This document shows, one piece after another, positions 25,615 through 37,944 of a stretch of DNA of 64,000 bases (the stretch's first letter is position 1; every line of letters begins with the position of its first letter). Origin of the DNA: Selaginella tamariscina (taxonomy: Eukaryota > Streptophyta > Lycopodiopsida > Selaginellales > Selaginellaceae); NCBI GenBank assembly GCA_003024785.1, contig PUQB01000187.1, positions 178,501 through 242,500 on the forward strand, given 5' to 3'. The notes beneath the pieces were generated by a model. The model did not search any database and was not told where the DNA came from. It saw only the letters and a program-made list of their open reading frames with translations. The translations under genes and the position numbers were made by a program.

Positions 25615-27790
25615 ATGGCGTCATGAAGAAAGATGGCACATAAGGATGTGCATGGAGTATAGAGCTCTCAACAAGCAAATAGTGAAGGAGAAGATGTCCA
25701 TGCCACGTGTAAATACTATCATGGATCGTTTCAATGGAACCAGAGTATTCACCAAGATAGATTGTGTAGTGGGTATCATTAGATTGTTGTGAAGGAAGTA
25801 GATATCTAAAAAAGCTTTCAACACTAGCTTTGGGCATTTCGAGTTCATTGTTATGCCATTTGGCTTAACAAATGCCCCAACCACATTCACTCGATTGATG
25901 ACTAAGGTGTTTGATAGCTACTTACATGACTTTGTGATCTTCCTCAATGATATTCTTATTTATAATAAGAATATGAGGGAGCATGTGAAGCATTTGCGAA
26001 GAGTTCTTCAGTTGTTGTGGAAAACAAGCTCTATGCAAAGAAGAGCAAATGTGTATTTGCTCGGTGCAAAGTGGAGTATTTGGGTCACATTGTGAACCAA
26101 GTGAAGTTAAGATTGATCCACAAAAGGTGGTAGTGGTGGAGCAATGGCCAGTTTCTTCAATGTACAAGAGTTACAGAGTTTCTTAGGCATGGTTGGTTAT
26201 TATTGACGATTTGTCAAAGACTATCCAAGAAAACTTCTTTGTTAACTAGGTTGCGAGGACAGACGTTCCCTTTGCATGGAGTGCTTTAGAGGAGAGTAGT
26301 TTCAAGTTTTGAAACAAGCCTTGGTATGTGCACAAGATTTATGTATTGCAGATCCTTCTAAGCCTTATGAGGTATCGTGTGATGTGAGTGGAGTGGCCAT
26401 TGGAGCTGTACTTATGCAAGAGGGGAGGCCTATTGCTTATGAGAGTCGTATTTTGAATCTTGCAAAGCAATGATACTCGACGTGTGAGCAAGAGTTACTA
26501 GCTATTGTTAATGCATTATGAGTTTGGAGTCATTATCTTTATGTGCAAGTTTCAAAGTGTTTACATATCACAAGCCTTTGGTATATTATTCACACAGAAA
26601 GTGTTAAACTCTTGGCAAGCTTGTTGAATGGTTAGGCTCATGGAGTTTGGGGAATTTCTTGATGAGCATTGTGCAGGGAAGGCTAACGTGGTGGCAAATG
26701 CTTTGTCACACGTTAGGAGAGCCACAGGTTGGAAATTTTCAAACACGCTTATGTAATGCATTAATAAAGATGGTTAGTGAGTTTAGCTAGGTAGTTCAAC
26801 ATGTTCAAGCACAAGACGCCGAGGTGCAGGAGCTCAGAGGACAACTAGAGCCACCATTCTCATTTTAGATAGAGTTTTGTACTATAATGGTTGAGTGTAT
26901 CTTCCTTGTATAGACTATTTGATCAACTAGTACTATATTTCCATCATGATTGCCCGAGGTTGGTCATTTTTGGGGAAGGAAAATGTATGAGTTGATTAAG
27001 AGAGGTTCTATTGAAGAAATATGAAAGTGATATCATAAAATATTATAGGACTTGTGATAAGTGTCAGCAAGTAAAGATGCCCAGAGAGAAACCAAGTGGG
27101 CTATTAGTACCATTGCCTATTCCAGACATGCCGATGGGCAGTATCTCTATGGACTTTGTCACTCATTTGCCAAGGACAAGAGGCAAATGAACATGTGTGG
27201 GTCATTGTGGATAAGTTGAAAGTTTGTCAAGGTTTGTCAAGTTAGTTCCCTTAGAGAAGAATGTGAATGCATCAAAGCTGGCTACAATGTATTTACAACA
27301 TGTATTTCCTATCCACAGATTTCCAATGATATTGTAAGTGATCAAGACTTAAAGTTCACTTCTAGCTTTTGGAGAGGCTTTTCTAAGTGCATGGAAGTGA
27401 AGTTTAAGCTATGTAGTGGAAATCATCCCAAAACAAATGGGCAAACAGAGAGGGTGAACTAAATTCTGGAAGATATACTGAGGTGCACTATTAACCAGAA
27501 GGAATGCCAATGGGATAAGTATATTCCATTACTTGAGTTTGCCTATAATAACAACGGATTGGGATAAGTCTGTACTATGCTATATTTGAACGGCATCCGA
27601 GCTTTTGAGTTGGGGTTAGCAAGTAAGAAGGCCCAGGGCAACATGGATGAGGAAGCTAAAGATCTAAGTATTGAGCTTGAGAACATTCGCAAGAAGAACT
27701 TACAAGCAGCTTAGAGCGAGCTATTAAGTTTGCTAATGAGCATAGAAGCTTCCACGAGTTCCAGGTGGGAGATTATGTATATCTTTGAGT
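25615..27790 (+). pseudogene. Gypsy RT, RNase H and integrase, plus strand, decayed
   Basis: Domains run in order. RT: KDGT near 25629, then FGHFEFIVMPFGLTNAPTTF and FLNDILIY at about 25830-25965. RNase H: VSCDVSGVAIGAVLMQEGR at about 26370-26430. Integrase: CDKCQQVKMPREKPSG and SISMDFVTHLP at about 27055-27170, then FAYNNN. The RT catalytic motif reads FLND instead of YLDD, so one catalytic Asp is lost. Stops occur throughout. Gag and protease are absent. Confidence 0.8.
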
Positions 27791-27824
27791 GGTATTTGCC
27801 ACACATGTAAGCAGAACATTATTG

Positions 27825-29539
27825 TGTCATAGTTTCTACTATGACTTCTCTTTTACTTTGGACGTTGACTGTTGTTACTATTGTACTATGTTGATAAGTC
27901 CTAGGTGTATCTATCAATCAAAATAATCCAACACATATGTACATGTATCTGTTACGTGTATAGACATACGCTTGCGAGCCCGCTTAGTGCACTTGGATAT
28001 CTAGTGATGGTCCGGCCAGGTGTCATTAGTATTTGCAAGAAACTCTGGGCGAAGCTAGCACTTCATTAGAAAACTCTTACTTTGATTTTTCATATCCGGT
28101 TGGGTTAATGGCTAGTTCCGGTGAGTTTGGCATGTCGGATATGTTTAGAAATACCCCTATTTGACATGTTAGGGTTTAGGGGTCGATGAATAACTCACAA
28201 AGTATATTCTCTTTGGGAATAAGATTCCGTGCCACCCACTTATGTAAACAGGAAAACAAGGGGGGGGGGGGGCTCTGTCACATAAATAAGTAGTATGTAG
28301 GAGTGAGGGTTCCTAGGTTCATGAGCTCGTTACTCTTCTCCGGTGCAAGCTCTAGCTTGTGTCATCAAAGCATAACCCTCTGTTGTGCCACCCTAACTTT
28401 CAAATGATAGGGGTACGTCCCACCTTTGGGTAGCTCACCCTTAACGTTGGCGAATCATGCCTAGAAGGTCTTGTCGGAATGCACATTCCAAGAGGCAGAG
28501 GTTGAAGCTTATCTCCAACCTCCTCCTCCACGTCAAGCTAGGTGTAGCACTCGTGGCCAAGCAAGGCACATTCGTGTCCTTGTCCAACCGTGGGTGTGGG
28601 ATCTTGTTTGACGGGTTCACATTACCAATTTGAGGGTTCACTAAGGGGTTCTAGAGTTGACATTTAGGAGCCATTTGTGGCACTTGGTGCAACTCTTGAA
28701 TCTAAGGGCTATGGCATGATAGCCCACATCGAGGAAGGCGTGTCACATGGAGATGTGACACTGGGCTAAACGTCACACAATACAACGCCTGAGGCACGCC
28801 TTTTGATGGGTTTGTTGCCAATGGATTGGATACTATAGTAAACATACATGTTTGTGTTTGCACTAGGGTGTTAAACCTTAAGCATCCGCTCAAGGGAGAT
28901 TAAGTCTCGTAACTAGGTGTGCTTTGGCACACATGGCTAGGAGGTGTTCTCCTTAGGATTAAGGGTTGAACAACTTAAGCTCATTAGTAGAAGCCCTATC
29001 ATGAGACACTGCAAGGTCATGTACTTAGGGTTATTCAAACCTAGTCTTAGGAAGTTTGCTTAGTAGAACATTCGTGTTCGCCTACAACGCACACTCATGT
29101 CCTCACTAAGTACTAGTCCTAGGTCTAGGGTATGACTTGCCACTCAAATCCTTAGGGGTTAGTCGTGGTTCAAGGTACCCCTTGTTGGCCTAAAGGGGTT
29201 ATTCTCCTGGATGAGGGTGATTCCTCAAAGGGGTAAGTGACGATGCCTTAACTCTATCACGAGGGCATGTGGGAGACACATCTCTTTTATGGGTTAGGGC
29301 ATGAGCCTATCTAGGTTTATTGTGACAGGATCCTAAAGTCTACTCGGGATATTCTCTAGGGTTCGGTGGATGGTCATTCTAGAGGGCTTAGGGTATTACT
29401 TTAAGTCTTTTATTTAGCTAGGCATCTGAGTCAGACTCTCACAGTCATCTTGGAAAACTTAGCGTTGCTCACACAGGGAATTGACGCCAGAAGGCCACTT
29501 GGCGGCCACGTGTTAGCCCTCCGAGTTAAAACTTCGACA
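27825..29539. mobile_element. 1.7-kb LTR-like element (TG...CA), copy 1
   Basis: Begins TGTCATAG, ends AACTTCGACA, and interrupts the gypsy integrase, whose C-terminal part resumes at about 29555. Relatives occur at 48359-50016 (inverted) and as partial copies at 47007-47598 and 50397-51094. It has no clear coding capacity and carries a run of 13 G at 28261-28273. A solo LTR or a small LTR-derived element is the best reading. Flanks (TATTG and TTGTG) are not a clean target duplication. Confidence 0.65.
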
Positions 29540-29769
29540 TTGTGGCCTTATAGAAGGGACTCAATAATAAGTTGTTTCCCAAGTACTTAGGTCCTTATGA
29601 GATTCTGGAGTGTATTAGTAAGGTGGCATATCAATTATGGCTGCCAGAAGGAGTGAGGGTGCACCCAGTGTTTCATGTTAGCCAAATAAAGAGAGTACTC
29701 ATAAGGAATGAGTCCCATGTAGATTCTTTGTGGATGTATGAGGTTAATAATACAGGACCAATTGAGTAA
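29540..29769 (+). pseudogene. C-terminal integrase segment displaced by the insertion
   Basis: The frame reads NKLFPKYLGPYEILE, then VRVHPVFHVSQIKRVL, the conserved end of gypsy integrase. It is the continuation of the 25615-27790 polyprotein and ends at TAA (29767-29769). Confidence 0.8.
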
Positions 29770-29805
29770 GTTATATTGTCCTTGAGGACAAGGACTTGCT
29801 AATGA

Positions 29806-30440
29806 GGGGAGGATTATTATGACCCATATAACAAATCAAAGAATATTCCTCAAAAAGAATATTCCTTAAAGCTATAAGGACACATGTACATAGATCTAGA
29901 AGAATCCAAAAAGGGAAAAAGGGAAAAGGGAGAAATAAGGGTATAAAAGGGAAATAGGAGAATAATGGAAGACACCCTAATATTGAAAGCCTTTTTGGAG
30001 AGCAATGTGTGGAGATTAGAGATAGCTTAGGGAGGTCGGGTGGTCTTGTGAGGGTCTCTAGTTTGTGTATATTGGTACCTAACAGTTAGGAACTTCAGAA
30101 TGAAGAAGGACTTGTGGGCTTCTTGGGTTTTGGGTTTGGTGCTAGTGGGTATGGGTTAGGCATTTTCCTGTACTTTCTTCTTGTGATGGTGTGAGTTGGT
30201 CTCATCATCCTTGTGGTGTTTTCTACATGTTTCACCTTCTTCTAAGCATCTCTAGAGTTTATTATTGGGAATATTCTAATGAAATATGTTACATTATGTA
30301 GTGTGTTTCTACAATATATATAGAGTCTCCATGAGGTTCAGTTTGGCTGATGTTGGATATGTAAAGGGCTAGGCTCTTTTGGATTATTTCATTTGGGTTT
30401 TGTTTTGTATGTGGATTGGCTTGGACTGGCATGTGACAGT
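29806..30440 (+). repeat. Probable 3' LTR of the plus-strand gypsy element
   Basis: A purine tract (GAGGGGAGGA at about 29806) precedes it, as a polypurine tract would. Part of it (about 29980-30090) recurs inverted at about 50285-50410 next to gag-like sequence. The right boundary is uncertain. Confidence 0.5.
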
Positions 30441-30847
30441 ATCTTAGTAAAAGACCAATAAAGGTCTAAAGCATGACAAATCGAGTATTTGTGGGCTTGA
30501 GTTTCATCTCTAAGACTTCCAAGATATGTGGAAAACAAAATACAAGAATATTCTCTACACTAACTATATGATGCCTCCATGATACCTTGGAATATTCAAT
30601 TACCTAAACCCCTAAAATATAGGAACCCTAACCCTTTAAAGTCTAAATCTATTCAAGAAAAACTCAATATAAGTGACCTTGATAATGGTTAATATAATTA
30701 ACCTCTTGTGAAAAATTGAGAGCAGCTTGGCAAGGATAACAACATCTTCATTGGTTCTTTGCGAATTGAGTGCATGTGTTGTAGATATAACAATTCTAGT
30801 AGTGATTTGATGAGTATAAAGAGTGTATGTTATTATGATTTGGATGG
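30441..30847. other. Spacer between the gypsy LTR and giant element 1
   Basis: AT-rich with no gene seen. It forms the left flank of giant element 1. Confidence 0.5.
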
Positions 30848-30877
30848 TATATGCAAGTTGTAACTAAAATGGGCATG
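30848..30877 (+). repeat. Left terminal inverted repeat of giant element 1
   Basis: Contains ATGCAAGTTGTAACTAAA. The reverse complement of 46278-46307 differs at three positions. The same end starts copy 2 at about 51095. Confidence 0.75.
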
Positions 30878-31382
30878 GCTATAGTCCCATTTCCTAATAA
30901 TTAGCAATTTTAGCTATTTAATTAACATTTTCTAATATTAAAGGAATATTCTTTAGAATATATGTTTGAAAAAAGAATATTCTTTAGAATATTCTATTTT
31001 GTATTCTCCCTTTAATAAATTATAGCATTCATTGAACAAAAATTAATAACATTATAAAAGTAGAAGGTATTAAATTATATAATATATTGCCTAATATAAC
31101 AATTAAGGAAGAGCATAAGAGGTACATTATATAAATATTGATGTTGTTATTAAAATATTAATATTTAAATATAACATTATTAATTAAAAATTTGTAGTAG
31201 TAATAATATATATATAAAATCCTATAATAATATAGTCAATCTTCCATATCATTTTTTAAATTTATATAGTTAAGTATACAATTTGGTACTATTATTAAAG
31301 GTTTATAATATGAATATTAAATATATGATATTTTTATAATTTTGTAATTGCTTTAAGCTCAGAAAACATACATTCCCTTGCA

Positions 31383-34300
31383 GTTTTTAATCGTGACTTT
31401 ATCAACGCTTTTGACATCCACCCATATCGAATGGATTTACATTTATAAAACATGCTGGGTCTTTTTGATTGGGAGACATGTTTTCTCTAGGCATCCATTA
31501 TATCTTTCGCTCTCCTTCTCGTGTCGCCTTTTTTGGGTTGAACCATGCAACCTTAACAATACTATTTTTTGATTACTTCAGGTGTGTCGATAATTTGACC
31601 CATCCAAATAGGCTGATTATGATGACTCATCTGGAGTAATGAGAACCATCATTAGTTTTTGAAGATCCTTGCAGCAATCAAAGTATGCTTTAGGTTTTTG
31701 GTTCCTTTGTCCAACAAAGTGTGGGGTTTGCACTTCCACATCACTACTGCTTCTATGTCGTCTATGCTCAGTGATGTCATTTCAATCTCCTCTCGCCACC
31801 TTGTTTTAGGCCAGAAAGGGTGTTGCAATTCTGTACTTGTGACAGTAGGCCCTTCCAACTCTCGAACAACAGTCTCCCAATAGTTGACCACATGCTTATA
31901 TAGTTCTGAGTAACCAGTTGCCTTATCAGAATTCTTTGGCATCGATTTTTGAACCCATGCCACATATTTTTTGATGCCATCAATAATAACCTCTTGTTCC
32001 TTGAGCTGGGCACTCAATGGAATAGGGTCTGGTTGTCCTTCTGGGAGAAGTGGCTTTCCATCCTCTCCACTTTTGAAGAGCATTAAGCCCTCTTTCGGTA
32101 ACCACTCCTGCTCTGATGGCCGTAACTTGTACTGCATAATAGGTATACCATCTCGTATGGAGAAAAAGAATTGTAGCGGCACAAGGTGACCAACTAAAGA
32201 ATCACTCCCTTCTTTTATATACTCCTTGAGAAATTTTTTGAAGTCTGGCACCTCAGTCACAAGCAAAGCACAACTTTTTTTGGAGATGCAATTTTCAAAA
32301 AGATTCATCATATGCGGTAAGTAAGTGCACTTGTCCTTTTTGTAGAGTTGGAGACCTTGCTGAAGAACGCATCAATATCTTCATGAGTGTGACCAACCAT
32401 AAGGAAACTGAGCGTGATTGTTTCAAACACACCTTTGGCAACAAGCATTGACAAGTATGCTAGCACATATCTAGAAAATAAAAGTAAGTATGAGCTTGAG
32501 AAACCCTTAAGTAAAATGATTTACCTATTTTTGTTCTCGCCTGCACAATTATCCATCTGTAAAAGCAAATGACGAGGAAGCTTATTTGATGTTGAGGACA
32601 CATGTACACTATTTGAGCTAGATCCCTCCACTGAACCTGAACTCTCAACAGGGCCATCTGTTTTTGTGCAGGTGTGACAATGCCTCTCATATTCCCAAGT
32701 AGCCTCAAGTGCAGACGTGTTCATGAGAGCATTATGTAAAGGTTGAAGGTGTTGTTTCTTCACTTTGAGATCACTGATAGGACTTGTCTGTGAGTGGGCT
32801 TCAAGGTTTCTGAAACACATGGCTAACGACCCAATAGTGAAATTGGAGTCGCTAGACCAATGTGGAAGTGAAAAGTGTCCATATGACTCACAACCGTGTC
32901 CATGTGTTAGCACACCTGTCAATGAAATCGGAAGTTTCATGACATTTCCAAGGCACTTTGGTGTTGCAAAGAGCTTTGGAATGCTGGTCTTTGAATGATC
33001 CATCTTGTCATGGATCAAGCACAGGTACTCTGATGGGCGTGACACAGAAAGCATGCGGTGTGCATAGTACTGAGACCGGCAAGTTTGTTGTGCAATCATG
33101 TGGGCCTCCATCTTCCTTTGAATGGTAGTGATCTCCACCAAGGTTTTTGCACAAGCCTCTGCAGCCTTCAATGATGTACAAGTGTCACACTTAGAAAAGC
33201 TAGAGTGTTTTGCAATCTCCACATCCTTAAAATGAGTATTCCATATGTTGTTGAAGGTACCAGTGCAGATTGCTTGGAGCCCCATCAAACTGAGGCACTT
33301 GTTCACATGTTCACACAGTTTCAATTGAGTGTAGATTGAAGGTAAAACCTTGAGATTTTCCCTGACCCCTGCATTTGTGGTTCGGCATTTGTGAGGCATC
33401 CTGTCTGCATTTGCTTCCACAAAAGCCTTGAGTATCTCTATGGCTGCCATGATGTGAGAGCGGGTTTTGACCAAGCGAGTGTTCCCATGAACTGAGGTTC
33501 GCGCTCCATCTAGCCACTCATCCCTCCTACCAAGCTTTGAAGCAGATGGCCACCTTATTAAATACCATGGATGTACTCTGATAACCTGTGTCCGAGGCCA
33601 TTCCATCAATACACCCAGTTAGTGCAGCATATACAAACTCATGCCTTTGCTTTTGGGTGAGCATACGAAAGACATGTCTACATTGGGTAATTTCATTCCG
33701 GTCTGCCATCTGACAACACTTCTTCTTGCAACAGTCAATCGTGGAAATGCTCGTAACACTTTCGGAAGATGTAGGATCCATCTTTACCCTCTTGCTGAAA
33801 CTTGCAGGGGAAGATCTACAACCCATGAATCGCCTTTTTCTTACAATAGGACCAATGCAAGGAACCTCTTCAAATATGAGTTGTTCTTCCGGGTTGTTAT
33901 TATTGAAATCCAACCCAGAATATGTTGAACCATCTTGCCGTCTTAATTCAGATGTTCGCCACCTCACGAGGGATCCAGGATACAATGTGCCATTAGGTGA
34001 AACCTCTGTCACAACTACACCCACGAAGTCGGACCCTAGTTTCTCTTCTGACACTGCTTCCATTGGATTTATAGCTGTGATGATGCCTCTTCCGACTTCA
34101 ATCTCACGAAGAAAGAGAATCACCTCATCCATCACAGCAGGCAAGCCATCATCTGGTAAACTCGTGCTACTATTTGTTTGTGACTCTGCATATTCTGTGT
34201 CAGCCTTGACTTCATCCAAATTCCACAATACAGGAGAACCCTCCTCAAATTCCATTCCCAGAACCTCAACATGCTTGTAAATGGTGTTCACCCATACGTA

Positions 34301-34426
34301 CACACAAGATCCTTGGGCAATATTGTGACATGATGCATTATTATCTCGAACTTCCACAGTTCCAGTGCCAACTATCTCGTTGTTCCGAAGAAGACATACT
34401 TTATCTCCAGTATTAAACATATTGTC
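31383..34426 (-). pseudogene. DDE-transposase-like gene of giant element 1 (DUF7869-like), damaged
   Basis: Probably the transposase. The first coding exon starts after an acceptor at 34427, with ATG at 34418-34420. The N-terminal part (34420-33700) has two small beta-rich blocks (GDKVCLLRNNEIVGTGTVE; VGRGIITAIN). The middle has Cys pairs (SFSKCDTCTSLKAA). The core reads LLQMDNCAGENKNR, a splice (donor near 32526, acceptor near 32469), then YVLAYLSMLVAKGVFE and FLMVGHTHEDID. The DN...EN and GHTHEDID motifs match what I know of plant and animal proteins labelled DUF7869, which look like DDE nucleases. A C-terminal part follows at 32311-31652, with another exon-like piece (VKVAWFKP) at about 31383-31610. 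An internal deletion of about 40 bases near 33527 breaks this copy; copy 2 keeps that stretch. A frame change after GHTHEDID occurs in both copies. Confidence 0.7.
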
Positions 34427-35644
34427 CTGCACATAAATAATTGTATTATTTATGATATCTGTTTATGCAATATTTTAAGAAATCTGAATTACGGTTACTT
34501 AATAATATGCATATGCAATAATACATAATTATGTTTAGAGATAATATCTCATGTTTGATTAATACAACTGATGGGCGGGATTAATCCCGCCCACGAATCC
34601 CTCCGACGAGGAACGGTCGGCGGGATTAATCCCGCCGACTCAACCCCTTCGGAGAGAGTCGGCGGGATTAATCCCGCCTTGGACTCCCTCCGACAAGGAA
34701 GAGCCGGCGGGATTAATCCCGCCGCCTCTTCCTCCTCGGGGGAGTCCGGCGGGATTAATCCCGCCGACTCTCTCCGACGAGGAAGGGAGTCCGGCGGGAT
34801 TAATCCCGCCGCCGACTCAACCCCTTCGGAGAGAGTCGGCGGGATTAATCCCGCCTTGGACTCCCTCCGACAAGGAAGAGCCGGCGGGATTAATCCCGCC
34901 GCCTCTTCCTCCTCGGGGGGAGTCCGGCGGGATTAATCCCGCCGACTCTCTCCGACGAGGAGAGTCGGCGGGATTAATCCCGCCGACACCTCCTCGTCGG
35001 AGAGAGTCGGCGGGATTAATCCCGCCGGACTCCCCGAGGAGGAAGAGGCGGCGGGATTAATCCCGCCGGCTCTTCCTTGTCGGAGGGAGTCCAAGGCGGG
35101 ATTAATCCCGCCCACAATTCTTACGACGGGGAATGGGTGGCGGGATTAAACCCGCACATAACTCTCTCCAAAACTATGATTTCAAAGAGATCTCGGGATA
35201 AATCCTGTCCCCAAATCCTTAAAACAGGGATGTGGTGGCGAGATTAATCCCGCCACCCCTTCCCTGCCTCCTAAAATGGTTGGCGGGATTAATCCCGCCG
35301 ACAACTCTTTCTAATAAATTCTGGTAACTCTTCATCAGTTGAGAAGGTTATCGGCGGGATTAATCCCGCCACTCTTTTTCAGTGGCGGAGAAGCATTGCC
35401 CGAGAGATGGTGGCGGGATTAATCCCGCCACCTCTTCGAAGAGGCGAAAAAGAAATGGCCGGATTAATCCCGCCGCCCCGGTTAACCTAGAATATTAAGT
35501 TAAAAGGATATTTAAACGGGATAAATCCCTAACGGAATATATTATAATCCTAATGCATTCCTAAACCCCTAAATTGTAATTTTAAGAGAGAATGTAAGAG
35601 AGTGAATCTTTATAAGTATTTTTAAATTTGTTTATAATACTTAC
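34427..35644 (-). other. Probable first intron of the transposase gene, holding palindrome array 1
   Basis: A donor (TTTACAA|GTAAGT on minus) at 35645/35644 and an acceptor (ATGTGCAG|G) at 34427/34426 are both present, and both are conserved in copy 2 (55745 and 54695). The whole palindrome array would lie inside this intron. Confidence 0.5.
34573..35480. repeat. Palindrome array 1 of giant element 1
   Basis: About 16 perfect or near-perfect copies of the 18-bp palindrome GGCGGGATTAATCCCGCC plus a few degenerate ones, counted by eye, separated by roughly 20-30 bases. Spacers contain their own inverted repeats (for example GACTCTCTCCGACGAGGAG). Around 34853-35105 the array is also a larger inverted repeat with arms of about 110 bp. 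Apparent open frames reading repeated GGINPA or AGLIPP are by-products of the palindrome and not proteins. Confidence 0.95.
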
Positions 35645-35900
35645 TTGTAAACAGCACTGAAGGCGCCGTGCTTTCCTATAAAGAATAGCACCCAATTTAA
35701 TCTCGCTCCTGAGATGATCACTATGAAGAAAAAAGAAGATCTAAAGAGTGAAAAATACAGAAATGAAGAAACCCTTGCCGGAGAAAGAACCAGATCTGAA
35801 TTTGAGTGGGAAATTAAATGCATTTTCAAATTTACATGTCAGACCGACAATACATATGTCAGAAATTCAAATTTTTTAAAAAGAACAGAAAATAAAATTT
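35645..35900 (-). promoter_or_regulatory. Probable non-coding first exon of the transposase gene
   Basis: This block is well conserved between copies 1 and 2 while its surroundings drift. It ends in a good donor on the minus strand and has no ATG downstream of the conserved part, which suits a 5' untranslated exon. The promoter would lie to its right, in the central region. Confidence 0.4.
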
Positions 35901-36184
35901 AAGATGAGTTGACACAAATATCCGACACTCTGACATATATACTCTCCAGTTCCAATGAGTATTTTAAAATTGCATTTAATGTTATTCAAGTGATTCAAGC
36001 TGTTTAATATTACGAAATTTTAGACTATATTCTACATTCTTAGTATTCAAGTATATTTATATTATATATATATATAAATATATACTTATACAATAAATAA
36101 ATTGATATATTATTATGTATCATTTAAAATATATTCATAGTCTGTTTATTATTATTATTTTCTTAATTACTCGAGTATTTAGTT

Positions 36185-36720
36185 TTCATTTCCTAGTATC
36201 AATGGGATATTCTTTATATTTTATTAATATTTGAAGAATATTCTAATATTAAACCTGATTATCATAATTAAATTAGTCTTGTTCTTAATTATTGCAGTAA
36301 TTATTCTACATTTGTATATATTAATGGGATTTTCTCAATTAATTTGTTATTATTTCAAGAATATTCATGTGTTAAACCTTATTATCAATATTAAATTAAT
36401 ATATATATTAAATATATATATATATATTAATAATCATTATTATTAATGTATATTAAAATATGTTATATTGTATATTAATATCATTTCCTTAATTACTTGA
36501 GTAATTAATCTTCTTTATATTAATGGGATATTCTTTATTATTTTCTTATTATTCCAAGAATATTCCAATATTAAACATGATTATGATAATTAATTTAGTT
36601 AATTATTTGAGTACTTAATTTACATTTGTATATATTAATGGGATTTTCTCAATTAATTTCTTATTATTTCAAGAATATTTCAATGTTAAACCTTTTTATC
36701 AATATTAAATTAATATATAT
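36185..36720. repeat. Alternating tandem repeats in the central AT-rich region
   Basis: Four units starting AATGGGATATTCTTTAT or AATGGGATTTTCTCAAT (about 36200, 36327, 36523, 36637) alternate as A-B-A-B with a dimer of about 310-320 bp. The same arrangement is present in copy 2 at about 56323-56830. Confidence 0.8.
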
Positions 36721-37061
36721 TATTAAAACTATATATGGCTATATATTAGATAAAATCATATATTATTATGTATAATTTAAAATATGTTCATAGTGTGTTT
36801 ATTAATATTATTTTCTTAATTATTCGATGTTTGTTTTGCACACATATATAAACACAATCATAAATTTACACACGCATTACAAGAACTTACAAAAACACAT
36901 ATGCACACACATGCACAACCCTAAACCAAACTGAAGAAATATGTTGCTTCTTTATTGAAAACATCATGTTCAACGCATGTATGATATATGTACTCAATCT
37001 GTGTGTATGTAACACATTGAATTTACATGTGTAATATTTATATTAAGCTTGTTGGGAGCAA

Positions 37062-37176
37062 ACCCTAAACCCTAAACCCTAAACCCTGTGTATACATGTG
37101 TGTACAAAAATAATTTTTCAACACTCTCTCTTCACACCATGCATGATCCATCCTAAACCCTAAACCCTAAACCCTA
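37062..37176. repeat. Interstitial telomere-type CCCTAAA repeats
   Basis: Runs of three to four CCCTAAA units occur at about 37064-37087 and 37152-37175, and again at about 37598-37629. This is the plant telomere heptamer. In promoters a single unit is known as a telo-box, so a regulatory role is possible. Confidence 0.9.
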
Positions 37177-37249
37177 ATATGTAACACAATGAATTTACTC
37201 ATGTAATATGTATGTATGTCTGTGTGTATACACGTGTGTATGTATATAT

Positions 37250-37625
37250 GTGTACTCTGTATGTATATATGTGTACTTTCTGTCTTCTCTCATACATACA
37301 CACCATGCATGATCCATGTTAATATGTACTGTGTCTCTTCTCTCAAACATACACACCATGCATGATCTATAATATGTACTCGGTCTCTAATATTATGTAC
37401 TAATATGTATGTATGTCTGTGTGTATAATACACACCATGCATGATCCATAATATGTACTGTCTCTCTTCTCTCATATACTATGTATGTATATCTGTGTAT
37501 AATATGTGTGTGTACTAATATATGCAATGTGTACAAAAATAATTTTTCAACACTCTCTCTTCTCTCATACATACACACCATGCATGATCCATCCTAAATC
37601 CAAAACCCTAAACCCTAAACCCTAA
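37250..37625. repeat. Tandem repeats around ACACCATGCATGATCCAT
   Basis: Five or so units of roughly 60-130 bases, each with ACACCATGCATGATC, CTCTTCTCTC and TAATATGTACT, lie between the telomere-type runs. The same motif recurs in copy 2 at about 57590-57965. Confidence 0.8.
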
Positions 37626-37944
37626 ACCCATGTAATATGTATGTATGTCTGTGTGTATACACGTGTGTATGTATATATTATGTGTATTAATATATGCAAT
37701 GTGTATGTATGTATTGATACACATGAAACTTTAACACTCTCATGGACACACACATGTTAAATCCCTGCATGATTTATATTTTTGGGGTGTATGTGATACA
37801 CCCACGCACACGCACGCGCTAATAATATAATGAAAGAATATTCGTTTAGGGCGAATCTATATTTTATTCTTTTTAGGGTTTAAGTATATTCTCAGAAGGA
37901 ATATTCTATTAGGGTTAATATATATATTTAATTCCTTTAGGGTT

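Noticed and set aside
34571..35115. Proteins with repeated GGINPA or AGLIPP
   Set aside because: The 18-bp palindrome is open in two frames on both strands, so these frames arise automatically. The same holds at 39716-41239, 54891-55532 and 59215-59815.
34573..35480. CRISPR-like array
   Set aside because: Regular repeats with spacers, but the context is a plant nuclear genome, spacers are self-complementary and partly repeated, and no cas genes exist.
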